Below are positions 44,684 through 53,841 of a stretch of DNA of 64,000 nt, piece by piece (position 1 is the stretch's first letter; each line of letters begins with the position of its first letter). The notes under the pieces are model-generated. The model was given only the letters and a program-made list of their open reading frames with translations. It had not been told where the DNA came from and ran no database searches. Source of the DNA: Acidobacteriota bacterium. GTDB taxonomy: Bacteria > Acidobacteriota > Terriglobia > Acidiferrales > UBA7541. Location: positions 103,618-167,617 of the forward strand of contig QHYH01000089.1 in NCBI GenBank assembly GCA_003223215.1, in the 5' to 3' direction. Position numbers and translations under genes: made by a program.

Positions 44684-45928
44684 ATGAATCGACCGGCACG
44701 CATCGGCATTTTTTCTTTATCCGTATTGATCTTTTGTTATGCGGGTATAGGTCACGTCCTGGGCAGATCCTCGGACGACAAGGCCTACAAATCGCTGACG
44801 GTTTACGGCGAAGTTTTGCAGAAGATCCAGCAGGATTATGTGGACGACCCGAACATGCACACGGTGACCGCCGGCGCGCTCCATGGACTTCTGGAATCGC
44901 TCGACCCCCAATCGAGCTATCTGACGCCGCGCGAATACGAAGAATACAAAAAGAAGGTGGCCAACCCCGGCACCGGCGAAACGGGAATGACGCTAAGCAA
45001 GCGCTTTGGCTACATCATCGTTCTTTCGGTCTTGCCGGACAGCCCGGGCGTCAAAGCGGGGATTCGCAGCGCGGACTTGCTAGAATCTATCGGCGGATTT
45101 ACGAGCCGCGACATGTCCGTTGGCCAGGCAGTGAATCTTTTGAACGGCCAGCCAGGCACCGCGATCAAGGTTGCCGTGATTCGCCGCGGCAAGGCCACAC
45201 CGGACGAGGTCGACATCGTCCGCGAGAAGCTGGCGACCGCGAAACTGATCGTCCAGAAGGCCGACCCGGACATTCTCACGCTGCGTTTCCCCTCGCTCGA
45301 CACGGGCCGCGCCGATGAAGTACGCAACCGCCTGCTGGACGCCGAAAAGCAGGGGATTCACAAAGTGATTTTGGACCTGCGCGAATGCGGGCGCGGGCCG
45401 GTATCGGAAGCGATAGCCATCGCGCGTCTTTTCATTCCAAGCGGAACGTTGGCCACTCTGCGCGGCCAAACCGTCTCGACGCAAGTGTTCTCCGCCGATC
45501 CCAAGCAGGTCATGTGGAGGAATCCCGTCTCCGTACTGGTGGACACGACGACTTCCGGCGCAGCGGAAGTGCTGGCCTCCGCGATCGCAGCCAACCATCG
45601 GGGCGACGTGGTGGGCGAGCGTACGTTTGGGCTGGCATCGGAACAGAAGCTCATCACGCTCGATGACGGTGCCGCGCTGATTCTCACCGTGGCGAATTAT
45701 TACAATGCCGACGGCAAATCCATCCTGGAAGAAGGCGTGACGCCTAGTGAAGTCGTGCGAGCCGATGCGACGGAGGATTCCGACTCGGGAGACGACGACG
45801 CGGCGCCCGCTCCGGCAACCCAGCGGGAGCCTGGGCTCGGACCGCGTCCGCTTTCTCCCGAAGACCCCATCTACCATCGTGCTCTGGACCTGCTAAAGGC
45901 GGCCGCCCCGGCGAAAAAGGCTGCCTAA
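44684..45928 (+). CDS. S41 (C-terminal processing) peptidase homologue lacking catalytic residues
   Basis: Protein of 414 aa with an N-terminal signal/anchor (IGIFSLSVLIFCYAGIGHVL). The S41 N-helical region (YGEVLQKIQQDYVDDPN), a PDZ domain (residues about 105-170; VLSVLPDSPGVKAGIRSADLLESIGG) and the tail-protease core (PDILTLRFPSLDTGRADEVR...VILDLRECGRGPVSEAIAIARLFI) are recognisable. The nucleophile motif SASASE reads TSGAAE (Gly292 at the Ser position) and the Lys motif FGKG reads FGLA (Leu317), 25 residues apart as in active enzymes, so the Ser-Lys dyad is lost. Ser291 is next door. The C-terminus is acidic then Pro/Ala-rich. Likely a periplasmic binding pseudoprotease, operon partner of the YibQ-like deacetylase 6 bp downstream. 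Confidence 0.85.
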   Translation: MNRPARIGIFSLSVLIFCYAGIGHVLGRSSDDKAYKSLTVYGEVLQKIQQDYVDDPNMHTVTAGALHGLLESLDPQSSYLTPREYEEYKKKVANPGTGETGMTLSKRFGYIIVLSVLPDSPGVKAGIRSADLLESIGGFTSRDMSVGQAVNLLNGQPGTAIKVAVIRRGKATPDEVDIVREKLATAKLIVQKADPDILTLRFPSLDTGRADEVRNRLLDAEKQGIHKVILDLRECGRGPVSEAIAIARLFIPSGTLATLRGQTVSTQVFSADPKQVMWRNPVSVLVDTTTSGAAEVLASAIAANHRGDVVGERTFGLASEQKLITLDDGAALILTVANYYNADGKSILEEGVTPSEVVRADATEDSDSGDDDAAPAPATQREPGLGPRPLSPEDPIYHRALDLLKAAAPAKKAA

Positions 45929-45934
45929 GATCAC

Positions 45935-47092
45935 GTGGGCCGGGCGCGAGCTTTTGCCGGGCCTCGGCGCGGGTTTCGCCCGCATCACGGTTTCTGCCGT
46001 TTCCTTCTTGTTTTGATGGCCCCCTTCTTGGCATGGGCGGCCGGTTGCAGCAAGGCGCCTCCAGGGCGCCTGTCTGTTGCGAGAATTCACGCCATCACGA
46101 GCGAACTTTCCGAAGCGGCTCAGTCCGCCGCACCGATGGGAAGCCAAATTCACATCACCCTCGGAGCATCCGACAAAAGCCCACAAGCCCCAGATCAGCT
46201 GGACATCACACTGTTTTCGGACAAGCCATCGTCCACGCGTTCTGATGCTGCGAAAGTGGAGCGATCTCTAGATGCCGCGGCGACCCGCAACGGACTCGCC
46301 CGGCATCCCTTGCCCTGTCGCGAAGGCATCTGCTTTTATTACGCGAGATCGAGCGCCCGAACCCACGTGGTTCACCTCCACGTGCGGCCCGCATCCGAGC
46401 AGAAAATGGTCGAATCCGGCCATCCTTCTTCCCTTCCCAAGCTGGCCATCATCTTGGATGACTTGGGAAGCGACCGCCGCGTCGCCCAGGAGATCTTCGG
46501 TCTGCCGTACCCGCTCACGCTTTCCATTCTGCCGAATCATCAACATTCCGAAGAGATTGCCGAGGAGGCGGAGCGCCGCGGCTACCAAGTGATGTTGCAC
46601 CTCCCCATGCAGGCGGTCGCAAGCGAACGACCGGAAGCGCAGGAATTGCGGCCGGGCATGCCCGCTCGGGAAGTCTCCAAGCTGGTCACCCAGTTTCTCC
46701 ACAACGTTCCCGGCGCCGTTGGCGCGAACAATCATCAAGGTTCGGAGGCCACTTCGGACCTCGCCCTGATGGGTGAACTGATGCCCGTGCTGCGCGGTCG
46801 CCACCTTTTTTACATTGACAGCCGAACAACGGCAGCGACGGTGGCTTACGAAACGGCGCAAAGGTCGCAAGTTCGCTCGGCGTTTCGCAACGTTCCTTTT
46901 CTCGATGACGTCGAGGAGGTTGCCGCGGTACGCAAACAACTGGAATTAGCCCTGCGTGGCGCACGCGAAAAAGGCGGTGCCGTGGCCATCGGCCATCCGC
47001 ACTCCGCCACGCTCGAGGCTTTGCGCGATGTTCTTCCCAAGGCGCAGGAGCAGGGAGTGCGCCTTGCGTTTGCCTCGGAACTCGTGCACTAG
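45935..47092 (+). CDS. divergent polysaccharide deacetylase (YibQ family), probable lipoprotein
   Basis: Protein of up to 385 aa. The N-terminal FCRFLLVLMAPFLAWAAGC ends in a lipobox-like AAGC, so it may be a lipoprotein. The catalytic domain begins LAIILDDLGSDRRVAQEIFGLPYPLTLSILPNHQHSEEIA, where Asp-Asp and His fit the metal site of YibQ-type deacetylases, and GANNHQGSEAT is the second conserved motif. The family lies beside envelope-hydrolase activators and C-terminal processing proteases; here it follows the S41-like gene at 6 bp. GTG 45935 is taken as start; an ATG at 46016 would remove the basic n-region. Its stop shares the CTAG with the convergent CPBP gene. Confidence 0.8.
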   Translation: MGRARAFAGPRRGFRPHHGFCRFLLVLMAPFLAWAAGCSKAPPGRLSVARIHAITSELSEAAQSAAPMGSQIHITLGASDKSPQAPDQLDITLFSDKPSSTRSDAAKVERSLDAAATRNGLARHPLPCREGICFYYARSSARTHVVHLHVRPASEQKMVESGHPSSLPKLAIILDDLGSDRRVAQEIFGLPYPLTLSILPNHQHSEEIAEEAERRGYQVMLHLPMQAVASERPEAQELRPGMPAREVSKLVTQFLHNVPGAVGANNHQGSEATSDLALMGELMPVLRGRHLFYIDSRTTAATVAYETAQRSQVRSAFRNVPFLDDVEEVAAVRKQLELALRGAREKGGAVAIGHPHSATLEALRDVLPKAQEQGVRLAFASELVH

Positions 47093-48045
47093 TCAGCGAC
47101 GGGGTTCCATGGTGCGTTCGAATGCTTCTTCGCTGGGAAAAGATAATGAATCAAGACAGCGGAAATCCCCAGGGTCAGGAAGCCGAAAACGCTGCCTTCC
47201 GGCCCAACCGTCCCGCCCGTCAGCCAGGTCTTGCCGTGCAGAACCGCGCTCGAAAGGTGCCGGTCAAATACGTAGCCGCTGTTCGGAACGGAGAAAAGGA
47301 AGGTCTCGCCAAAGTCAAAGCTGGCGTGCCAGCCCACGGCTAACCAGAGATTCCCGGTTCGACGCAGGGCCAGCGCGAAGACCAGACCCGTGACCACCAC
47401 GTTGGCCGCTCCCGCAGCTCCTTCCCCGGGGTTCCCCAGGTGGGCGGCACCAAACACCAGAGACAGGCAGACGGCGGCAGGCCAGAAGCCCATCCCTCGC
47501 GCCAGAGTGTATTGCGGGTATCCGCGAAACAGAAATTCTTCCGAGAGCCCCACAAGAGTGAACGCTAGCGCCCAAAGCGCCGCGCCATCCAAAAGGCTGG
47601 ACCCATGAAGGACGATTGTTCCGAAGGAATATCCGCCGCAGGCGGCGATCAACCCGACCAGCAGGCTCACCTCGCCGAGACCCAGTAGGATCCCGAGCCA
47701 GAACAATCCGCCGAAGGCTTGCCGCAGCGGCAAACCATAAACCCCGGCGGGACGCCGTTCCAAGCGCGCCATCAGAACGGCCGCAGCATAAGCCGACAGA
47801 AAGCTCCGCAGTTCTTCGAGAATCACAGATGGTGGAGAGTCCGGATTGACCCTAAGCCCGCCGGCCAGCAGGACAAGAACCCCGATGGCGTACTCCATCA
47901 TCAGCCAGAAGGCGACATACAGCAGCAGCCTCCAGCCAACCCGCAATCCGTCTGAGCCAAGGAAGATTCTGCTTACGAGCCCTTCCGGTCGAGGGAGTTG
48001 GGAGGCGGGGGGCAAGGACGATTCGGTGGACGGTTCGGTCGTCAA
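47089..48045 (-). CDS. CPBP family intramembrane metalloprotease
   Basis: Membrane protein of 318 aa with about eight helices. The CAAX-protease/bacteriocin-processing (CPBP, Abi) motifs are intact: LSEEFLFRGYPQYTL (EExxxR), VFGAAHLGNPGEG (His) and WHASFDFGETFLF (HxxxD-type third motif). Substrates are unknown; members cleave prenylated or membrane proteins. The end overlaps the YibQ-like gene by four bases (shared CTAG). A 60-residue N-terminal extension before the first helix is hydrophilic and proline-rich. Confidence 0.85.
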   Translation of the reverse strand: MTTEPSTESSLPPASQLPRPEGLVSRIFLGSDGLRVGWRLLLYVAFWLMMEYAIGVLVLLAGGLRVNPDSPPSVILEELRSFLSAYAAAVLMARLERRPAGVYGLPLRQAFGGLFWLGILLGLGEVSLLVGLIAACGGYSFGTIVLHGSSLLDGAALWALAFTLVGLSEEFLFRGYPQYTLARGMGFWPAAVCLSLVFGAAHLGNPGEGAAGAANVVVTGLVFALALRRTGNLWLAVGWHASFDFGETFLFSVPNSGYVFDRHLSSAVLHGKTWLTGGTVGPEGSVFGFLTLGISAVLIHYLFPAKKHSNAPWNPVAD

Positions 48046-48198
48046 AGGAACCTCAGAAATAAGCGCTCACGGTTGTCGGTGCCGATCTTCAACCGCAGCT
48101 TGACCCTCAAGCCTGCTCGAGCGCCGTCCGATTCTATCTTAGCCAAGAGATTTTCCAGGGAATTTCCAAGGACGAGACGCCGGGAACGCCAATCTCGC

Positions 48199-49017
48199 TC
48201 AGGGATGGAGCGAGATTTCCGCGGCTCCGAGAATTCTCAGACTGTTTTTTTCTTGCACGAAAGCGACGGCTTTCAGACGGTCCCGGTTCCATTCTTTGCG
48301 AAGAGATACGGCGGCATCCGAGGAGGAGAAAGAAACGTCGCGGTCCGGCTTTGCTTCGCCGATCTTGCGCATCGAGCGCACCACCGCGGCATGGCGCAAT
48401 TCATGCCCGGCGTTCTCCCCGCGCGTCACCGAAGAGTGCAAGCCCGTCTCGGTGATCGCCAGCCACACCTCCGCAGCCCCTCCCTTTGGCGGCGCAAGAA
48501 GCTTTGCGACCTCGACCGAAAAATTTTCCTTACCGGGCTTATCTCGGCTGGCTTCGGCCAAGGTTACGGGAACCTTGGCCTGCTCCGCTGCCGCGGCAAT
48601 CGACTGGAGAGCTTGCTCGACGCGTCCTCCGGAAAACTCCACGCTCCCATCCACCACCATTTGCGGCGTATAGGGGTTGCGATTGCCAAGCACGTCCGCA
48701 TAGGCCAACTGCCGGGTGGTCCAATCATGTGAGGAAAACGGATCCCGCCAACCCTGGTCGTCCCAATAGTCCACGTGTTCTTCCAATGCGACGACTTGCG
48801 CATTGCCGACGCCGCCGAGCTCGTCGAGCTTGGCGAGCAAGGCGTCGGCGGGAGGGCAGCTCGAGCAACCTTCTGAGGTGAACAGTTCGACCACCACCGC
48901 CGCTCGACTGGGAACGGACGGCTTAGCGTACTCCCCGGAGCCGGCGGCCCCCACTCCCAACAACCCAATCAGCAACGTCGCGCCAATCGCTCTCAGGCTC
49001 GTGAATAAACGCCTCAT
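48199..49017 (-). CDS. exported DUF1223 thioredoxin-like protein
   Basis: Protein of 272 aa. The start ATG 49017 has GGAGAAGG upstream and begins a signal peptide (MRRLFTSLRAIGATLLIGLLGVGAA). VVVELFTSEGCSSCPPADALLAKL carries a CxxC on a thioredoxin-like first strand, followed by VVALEEHVDYWDDQGWRDPFSSHDWTTRQLAYADV, the DUF1223 hallmark. A periplasmic redox or copper-related role is plausible for CxxC proteins but unproven. Divergent from the CGNR regulator gene. Confidence 0.85.
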   Translation of the reverse strand: MRRLFTSLRAIGATLLIGLLGVGAAGSGEYAKPSVPSRAAVVVELFTSEGCSSCPPADALLAKLDELGGVGNAQVVALEEHVDYWDDQGWRDPFSSHDWTTRQLAYADVLGNRNPYTPQMVVDGSVEFSGGRVEQALQSIAAAAEQAKVPVTLAEASRDKPGKENFSVEVAKLLAPPKGGAAEVWLAITETGLHSSVTRGENAGHELRHAAVVRSMRKIGEAKPDRDVSFSSSDAAVSLRKEWNRDRLKAVAFVQEKNSLRILGAAEISLHP

Positions 49018-49148
49018 AGACCTTCTCCAAGACACCAACGAACCCCCAACCGACTGCCGGATAACGGCCAGGTAGAAAGATTACTCCTCAGCGAAGACCT
49101 TGCAAATACATCCAAGCACCCTAACCATCATGCTAGAGTAAACAAGTT

Positions 49149-49760
49149 ATGTCTCTTTCCCCGGAACCGGCGCTGCGGTTCGTTGGGGGCCGCTTAGCTC
49201 TCGATTTCGCCAACATGGTGCCTGCGCGAGGAGAATTATCCTGGGATCAGCTTATCGCTTTCCTTCAGTCCGCGCATATCATAACCGCCGAGCGCGGCGG
49301 GGAACTCCTGGCCCTCAGCCGCTCCGACCCGCAATCGGCGGAGTCCCTCTTACGGAAAGCCCAGAGGCTTGCTTCCGCTTTGCGCATGGCCTTCGAAGCT
49401 CTCCTCCACCGGCATCGCATAGTGAGCGAATGGGTCGCGCCGGTCAACGAAATCTTGCGCGTCACGGAAGGGCACGACGAACTTGTCCCGGGCGACCGTG
49501 ATTGGAAAATCGAATTCGTCGCCCGGGAGGGTGGCCTTGAGTGGTTGCTCGCCGCCGTGGCCCGTTCCGCGGCCGAAATGATTGCCGAGGGCCCGCGTGC
49601 GCGGCTCGGCCTGTGCGCCAATCCGCGATGCGGCCTGTTTTTCTACGATGCTTCCCGCACGCGCCGACGCCGGTGGTGCTCCATGACCGTGTGCGGCAAC
49701 CGGAGCAAAGTCGCCGCCTTTGCCCGGCGTCAGGCTTCTACCCACCGGGCAAAATCCTGA
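49149..49760 (+). CDS. CGNR zinc-finger / ABATE-domain transcriptional regulator
   Basis: Protein of 203 aa. The N-terminal ABATE-like domain starts RFVGGRLALDFANMVPARGELSWDQLIAFLQ, and the C-terminal zinc finger CANPRCGLFFYDASRTRRRRWCSMTVCGNRSKVAAFARR has the four Cys and the eponymous CGNR. Such proteins are probable stress-responsive transcription factors in which ABATE binds a small ligand. It stands between convergent and divergent neighbours and is likely monocistronic. The M48 protease gene ends 22 bp beyond, convergently. Confidence 0.87.
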   Translation: MSLSPEPALRFVGGRLALDFANMVPARGELSWDQLIAFLQSAHIITAERGGELLALSRSDPQSAESLLRKAQRLASALRMAFEALLHRHRIVSEWVAPVNEILRVTEGHDELVPGDRDWKIEFVAREGGLEWLLAAVARSAAEMIAEGPRARLGLCANPRCGLFFYDASRTRRRRWCSMTVCGNRSKVAAFARRQASTHRAKS

Positions 49761-49782
49761 GCAACGCCCTCCGGGCCGGCCT

Positions 49783-51174
49783 TTATTTGACGTACTTGGG
49801 CTTCTCCCCTTTCGACCACGGGTCATAAGTGTGGGCAAACACCAGACGATCGGCTACCGGCGGATGCGAGTACAGCCAAAAAGTAATAAACGGCGGCGGA
49901 TTCGGATCCGACAGGTCCAGTTCTCCGAGGACCTGAAAGGCGTGCGCCGCGACCTCCGATGAGTTCGCAATCAGGCCGTGGGTGATTTCGAGCGCGTACA
50001 CATCGGCGGCGTGTTCTTCCATGCGGCTGAACCAGTTGATGGCCGGCGAAGAAGAAAACAGCAAAATCTGCAAAAGCAGCAAAAGCACCGCGAGCGACGC
50101 CCAATCTTCCGCCCCCACGATCTTCCAGTCGCGGCCCCACCGACCGAGCGCCCAGTGCAATCCGCGAAACAGCAGATAGAGCGCGACCAAAAGCGCCGCC
50201 GCTCCGGCCAGGAAGCCTTTGACTACATGCCCCAGAACATAGTGGCCAAGTTCATGCCCGACGACGAAGAGCGTTTCTTCATTCGACGTCTTCTGAATGA
50301 GCGTGTCCCAAATCACCACCCGCTTCGACGCTCCCAAACCTGCCACGTAGGCATTGATGGCGTTGGTTTTCCTGCTGGCTTCCTCGAGGAACATGCGCTC
50401 CGGCGGAATCGGGACCCCGGCGCGCTTCGTGAGTTTCTCAATAGAAGCGACCAGGTTTGCATGCTGCTCGCTGAGCGGGTCGAACTTGTTGAACAGCGGA
50501 TCGATCACTAAAGGCATGATCACAATGATCACCAGCAGAATGGCCACCGCAGGGAACCAGAAAAGCAACCACCAGCGCCGCGGGCTGAAGCGCATGACCG
50601 CAAACAGGACCAGCACCAATACGACGGCGATGGCGATGCCGACCAGCTCTTCCTTGGTCCAGTCCCAGAACCATGAGCCCCAGCCTTGTACCGATTGCTC
50701 GTAATGCAAAGAAAGCCGGTGCCAATACAAGCGCACCGGGAGGTCCAGTACGTCGACCAGCAGAACGAGCAGCGGCACGAAGACCAATCCTTGCACCCAG
50801 CGCCTTTGGCTGGCACTTTCGGCGATATCCCGAAAGCGCGCGGCGATTCCCAGCCGCAGGATCAGGAACAGGAAAAGGCCTCCCAGAATGTAGGAGAGAA
50901 AATAGAGCGTGTAGCCGGCGCGGGAATAAGCCACCGCTTTTTCATATTTTTCGTGTGAGAGCGTGTATTGTTCCGTTTTCGTCTGTTCCGAAGTGCTGAT
51001 GACGAGCGGAGGAACCTCGTTCGCAGGCGGCAGTTGCGAGGCGGTCTCTGACGCACGGTCCTCCGCGGGCGAAGCCAGCTGCGCCTTCCGAACCCGGGGC
51101 AGGATCAAAAACAGGAAAACCAGCAAGGCACAGAGAGGCAGCGCGAAACGGTTCGAGAGAATCGGCCACCTCAT
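49783..51174 (-). CDS. M48 family zinc metalloprotease (Ste24/CAAX protease 1-like)
   Basis: Membrane protease of 463 aa. N-terminal helices, a periplasmic/cytoplasmic loop with NAYVAGLGASKRVVIWDTLI, the zinc motif VVGHELGHYVLGH and the third ligand region SRMEEHAADVYALEIT are all typical of the M48A subfamily. The C-terminus reads FWLYSHPPVADRLVFAH. Bacterial Ste24-like enzymes act in membrane-protein quality control. ATG 51174 is chosen because it begins a normal first helix; its ribosome-binding site is weak. Confidence 0.88.
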   Translation of the reverse strand: MRWPILSNRFALPLCALLVFLFLILPRVRKAQLASPAEDRASETASQLPPANEVPPLVISTSEQTKTEQYTLSHEKYEKAVAYSRAGYTLYFLSYILGGLFLFLILRLGIAARFRDIAESASQRRWVQGLVFVPLLVLLVDVLDLPVRLYWHRLSLHYEQSVQGWGSWFWDWTKEELVGIAIAVVLVLVLFAVMRFSPRRWWLLFWFPAVAILLVIIVIMPLVIDPLFNKFDPLSEQHANLVASIEKLTKRAGVPIPPERMFLEEASRKTNAINAYVAGLGASKRVVIWDTLIQKTSNEETLFVVGHELGHYVLGHVVKGFLAGAAALLVALYLLFRGLHWALGRWGRDWKIVGAEDWASLAVLLLLLQILLFSSSPAINWFSRMEEHAADVYALEITHGLIANSSEVAAHAFQVLGELDLSDPNPPPFITFWLYSHPPVADRLVFAHTYDPWSKGEKPKYVK

Positions 51175-51345
51175 AAAAACGCCCGGCAATGAATCGCAAT
51201 AGAGTTTCCGCGCATATAAACAGCATGAGCGCGTGGCGCCGTGAGCATGCCGCACACGCTATTCGAGTGCAAGATTTTCATCCCCCGCATTGGACGGAAC
51301 AGCTGGCAAAACCGTTTCCGGCGGGCAAAACAAAGGAGAAGGGAA

Positions 51346-51825
51346 TCAAGGTGTTATCCTCGGATGGGCCGTCTTCAGGCAGTAATTGCTTATCGCGCCG
51401 CCGGTCGCCAGGCCGCAGTGCACCAAAGAGGTCCAGCGTTCGAGTTTGTGGTGACGGTAGCGATGAAAAAGATAGGACGCGCCGATGGAGACCCCGGTCG
51501 CTGCGGCTTCAATGGCGGCAAAGGCCGCATGATTGTCCACGACATCGTTGGTCAGGAGAATCTCCTGCCTGCCCCGCCGGCGCATATTCAAAGTCGAAAA
51601 ATAGTCGAGCGTGCGCGCCGCCCCGACGCCGGCAAACAGCCAGCGATTCTCTTTGTCCCAGAAACGGTGCTCTCTCGGGAGATTTTCCCGCGGGGGTTCG
51701 CAGATTTTCGCTGGGCCCTCGGAGGCGCTCGGGGGCTGCTGTTTTGCCGCGTCTTGCCCCCAAGCCGTCTTTACGACCACGCCGGTCGCCAGCAGCAACA
51801 GCAATTTAGCTTTCGTCCGATTCAT
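51346..51825 (-). CDS. small exported protein of unknown function
   Basis: Protein of 159 aa with a signal peptide (KAKLLLLLATGVVVKTAWGQ). The mature part is charged at first (PPRENLPREHRFWDKENRW), then LFAGVGAARTLDYFSTLNMRRRG and two small-residue helices (HAAFAAIEAAATGVSIGASYLF; LVHCGLATGGAISNYCL) that may sit in the membrane. No recognised family. It lies between the M48 gene and the coiled-coil gene. Confidence 0.6.
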   Translation of the reverse strand: MNRTKAKLLLLLATGVVVKTAWGQDAAKQQPPSASEGPAKICEPPRENLPREHRFWDKENRWLFAGVGAARTLDYFSTLNMRRRGRQEILLTNDVVDNHAAFAAIEAAATGVSIGASYLFHRYRHHKLERWTSLVHCGLATGGAISNYCLKTAHPRITP

Positions 51826-52022
51826 GGTTCTCAGGCGTGCGGGTCTGCTTTTCTGCCCCGGACTCCCGTATTATCGCACTTCCGCTCTCTTCTCTCGACA
51901 ACCCCGGCTCAAATGCCCTTTGTTGCACCTTTCGCTACGTTTTTGTGCCGGGCGTTGTCATTCCGGTTCCGACGCGGTATTTTGGAAATTGGCCCACTAA
52001 AGTGTTTCCCAAGGAGTAGCTC

Positions 52023-52607
52023 ATGCCCGGCTCCCTACTACTGCGATCCGCCTTCGCCGCCGTTCTGGTTGGCGCGTTGCTTCCCGTGGCTTTCTCTCGG
52101 CCGCAGGATTCTCAGTCCGTCGCGGAAGCTGCTCGCCGCGCCCGCGAAAAGAAAAAGGGCTCCGCCAAGCCCGCGAAGGTCATCACCGACGACACGCTGG
52201 ACGTGAAAAGGGGAGATGTGCAAAGCGCGGTTGCGGAAGAACCCAAGATCGCAGGCGCCCCGGATGCCGCCAACCAACCCGGGAACCGCGCCGCTAACCC
52301 GGGCACTGGCGATGCCCAATCACCAGCCGCGAAGGACGAAAAGCTAAAAAAGGAAATCGCTCGGGTGAAAGAGCAGCTCAAGGACGCGCTCGGCGATCTC
52401 GACCTCCTGCAGCGCGAAAACCGCCTCGACCAAGACACTTATTATTCCCAACCGAACTTTGCGAGCGACACCGCGGGAAAGCAGAAACTCGACGACGAAC
52501 AGCATAAGATAGGCGACAAGCGCCAGGAAATCGACCGCTTGAAAGGCAAACTGGCCGATTTGCAAAAGTCGCTTGGCGAATCCTCTTCTTCCTCCTCGCG
52601 ACCCTAA
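52023..52607 (+). CDS. exported coiled-coil protein of unknown function
   Basis: Protein of 194 aa with a signal peptide (LLLRSAFAAVLVGALLPVAF). The middle is low-complexity (Lys/Ala/Pro/Asn), and the last 75 residues form a charged heptad-like coil (KLKKEIARVKEQLKDALGDLDLLQRENRLDQ; KLDDEQHKIGDKRQEIDRLKGKLADLQKSL). Probably a periplasmic structural or adaptor protein. GGAG lies before ATG 52023. Confidence 0.6.
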   Translation: MPGSLLLRSAFAAVLVGALLPVAFSRPQDSQSVAEAARRAREKKKGSAKPAKVITDDTLDVKRGDVQSAVAEEPKIAGAPDAANQPGNRAANPGTGDAQSPAAKDEKLKKEIARVKEQLKDALGDLDLLQRENRLDQDTYYSQPNFASDTAGKQKLDDEQHKIGDKRQEIDRLKGKLADLQKSLGESSSSSSRP

Positions 52608-52674
52608 TCTGGCTTCATCCTTCGGCTCGGTTTCGGTCGCCGCAAAGCCCCATCCTTCCCATTTCCGGCAAGCT

Positions 52675-52692
52675 TTTGCCGGGCTCCATGGC
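52675..52692. terminator. hairpin between convergent genes
   Basis: CCGGCAA-GCTT-TTGCCGG is a perfect 7-bp stem with a 4-nt loop lying between the coiled-coil gene (plus) and the repeat-protein gene (minus). No T-tract follows on either strand, so termination would be inefficient or Rho-assisted. Confidence 0.35.
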
Positions 52693-52775
52693 CTGGTCGC
52701 CCGACACACCAAAGTCGCGGAAAAGCGGGCGGGAACGCTAAGATGGGTCAAAGCAAACCGGGCTGCACCGCATGG

Positions 52776-53807
52776 TCAGTCGATACCGTGAATGCGCAGG
52801 TTCACCAGTTGATCGATGGTCAGGTCCTTCATGCCGCGGGACTGCAGCTTGCTGATGTATTCGGGCGTGACGCCATGAATGCGCATGGCGATGAGTTGAT
52901 CCGGCTCCGGGTGCGAATAACCGAGCTTTTGCACGGCACCGATGAAATCCGGCGAAACGCCGTGGATCCGGAAGGCAATCAGCTTGTCCAGCTCCACGTG
53001 GTCGTAGCCGCACTTTTTTAGCTCCGCCATCCATTCCGGGGATGCGCCGTGAATGCGCATGGCGATGAGCTTGTCCGGATTGGCGTCATAACCGGCCTGG
53101 CGCACGCTTCGCACCATTTCCGGCGAAACGCCGTGAATGCGAAACGCAATTAGCTTGTCGCTATCTGCCACACTGAGCCCCGCGGATCGCAGATCGGAAA
53201 CAAACTGCGGGGACACTCCGTGAATCCGGAAGGCGATGAATTCGTCGCTCGAGGAAGCGTTTAGTCCGGAAGAGCGGATCTGGTCAATGAATTCCGGCGT
53301 CACGCCGTGAATTTTGAAGGCGATCAGCTTGTCGGTATCAAGCCCTTGCAAATTCCTCGCTTTGATTTCCCGCGCGAATTTCAGGCTCACGTCGTGAACC
53401 GCCATGGCCCATTGCTTTTCCCCGTCGATCCCCTCGAACCCCAGTGCCTTCATCTCCTGCGCGTATTTCGCATCGGGGATGAAATGGAAAATTCCCGCGC
53501 CCTCGCCGTCCTTCACGAATCCTTCGCATTCAAATCGGCCGGCGTCCCGCATGATCGTAAAATGCACGTCCTGCCGGCCCGGTTTGGAAAGATCCAGCCC
53601 GGTGAGTTCTTTCGCTTCCCGCTCCGAGCTCGAATGAAAGTGATGGCCGCCGCGCGAGTCCATGATGGAAACTTCCACTTTCCCCGGCTCATCCGAGCGT
53701 CGAATCGTCCAATCGCCGCTCTCGGCCTGCCCGCGGAGCGCCGTGGCCAGCCCGAACACCGCGCCGCCCACAATAAGAATCAGTCCCATCACTCGATTAA
53801 AGTTCAT
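52776..53807 (-). CDS. exported/anchored GVSP-repeat protein, partner of the M56 sensor
   Basis: Protein of 343 aa with one N-terminal membrane segment or uncleaved signal (VMGLILIVGGAVFGLATAL), about 80 residues of a small beta-rich domain, then eight tandem 28-29 residue repeats with pattern DKLIAFRIHGVSPEFIxxLRxxG up to the C-terminus; the first repeat is degenerate. The same kind of repeat, with GITP in place of GVSP, forms the C-terminal part of the M56 protease encoded immediately upstream (34 bp gap). Shared repeats and operon position suggest that the two proteins bind each other or the same ligand. GGGAGA precedes ATG 53807. No enzymatic motif. Confidence 0.75.
   Translation of the reverse strand: MNFNRVMGLILIVGGAVFGLATALRGQAESGDWTIRRSDEPGKVEVSIMDSRGGHHFHSSSEREAKELTGLDLSKPGRQDVHFTIMRDAGRFECEGFVKDGEGAGIFHFIPDAKYAQEMKALGFEGIDGEKQWAMAVHDVSLKFAREIKARNLQGLDTDKLIAFKIHGVTPEFIDQIRSSGLNASSSDEFIAFRIHGVSPQFVSDLRSAGLSVADSDKLIAFRIHGVSPEMVRSVRQAGYDANPDKLIAMRIHGASPEWMAELKKCGYDHVELDKLIAFRIHGVSPDFIGAVQKLGYSHPEPDQLIAMRIHGVTPEYISKLQSRGMKDLTIDQLVNLRIHGID
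52779..53468 (-). repeat. eight tandem repeats of about 87 bp encoding GVSP units
   Basis: Protein-level units KFAREIKARNLQGLDTDKL.., EFIDQIRSSGLN.., QFVSDLRSAGLS.., EMVRSVRQAGYD.., EWMAELKKCGYD.., DFIGAVQKLGYS.., EYISKLQSRGMK.. share length, and DNA copies of the IHGVSP segment are nearly identical. Unit length differs by at most one codon. Confidence 0.8.
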
Positions 53808-53841
53808 GGTGCTTCTCCCGTTTCCGGCTCTCCTCGGATTC

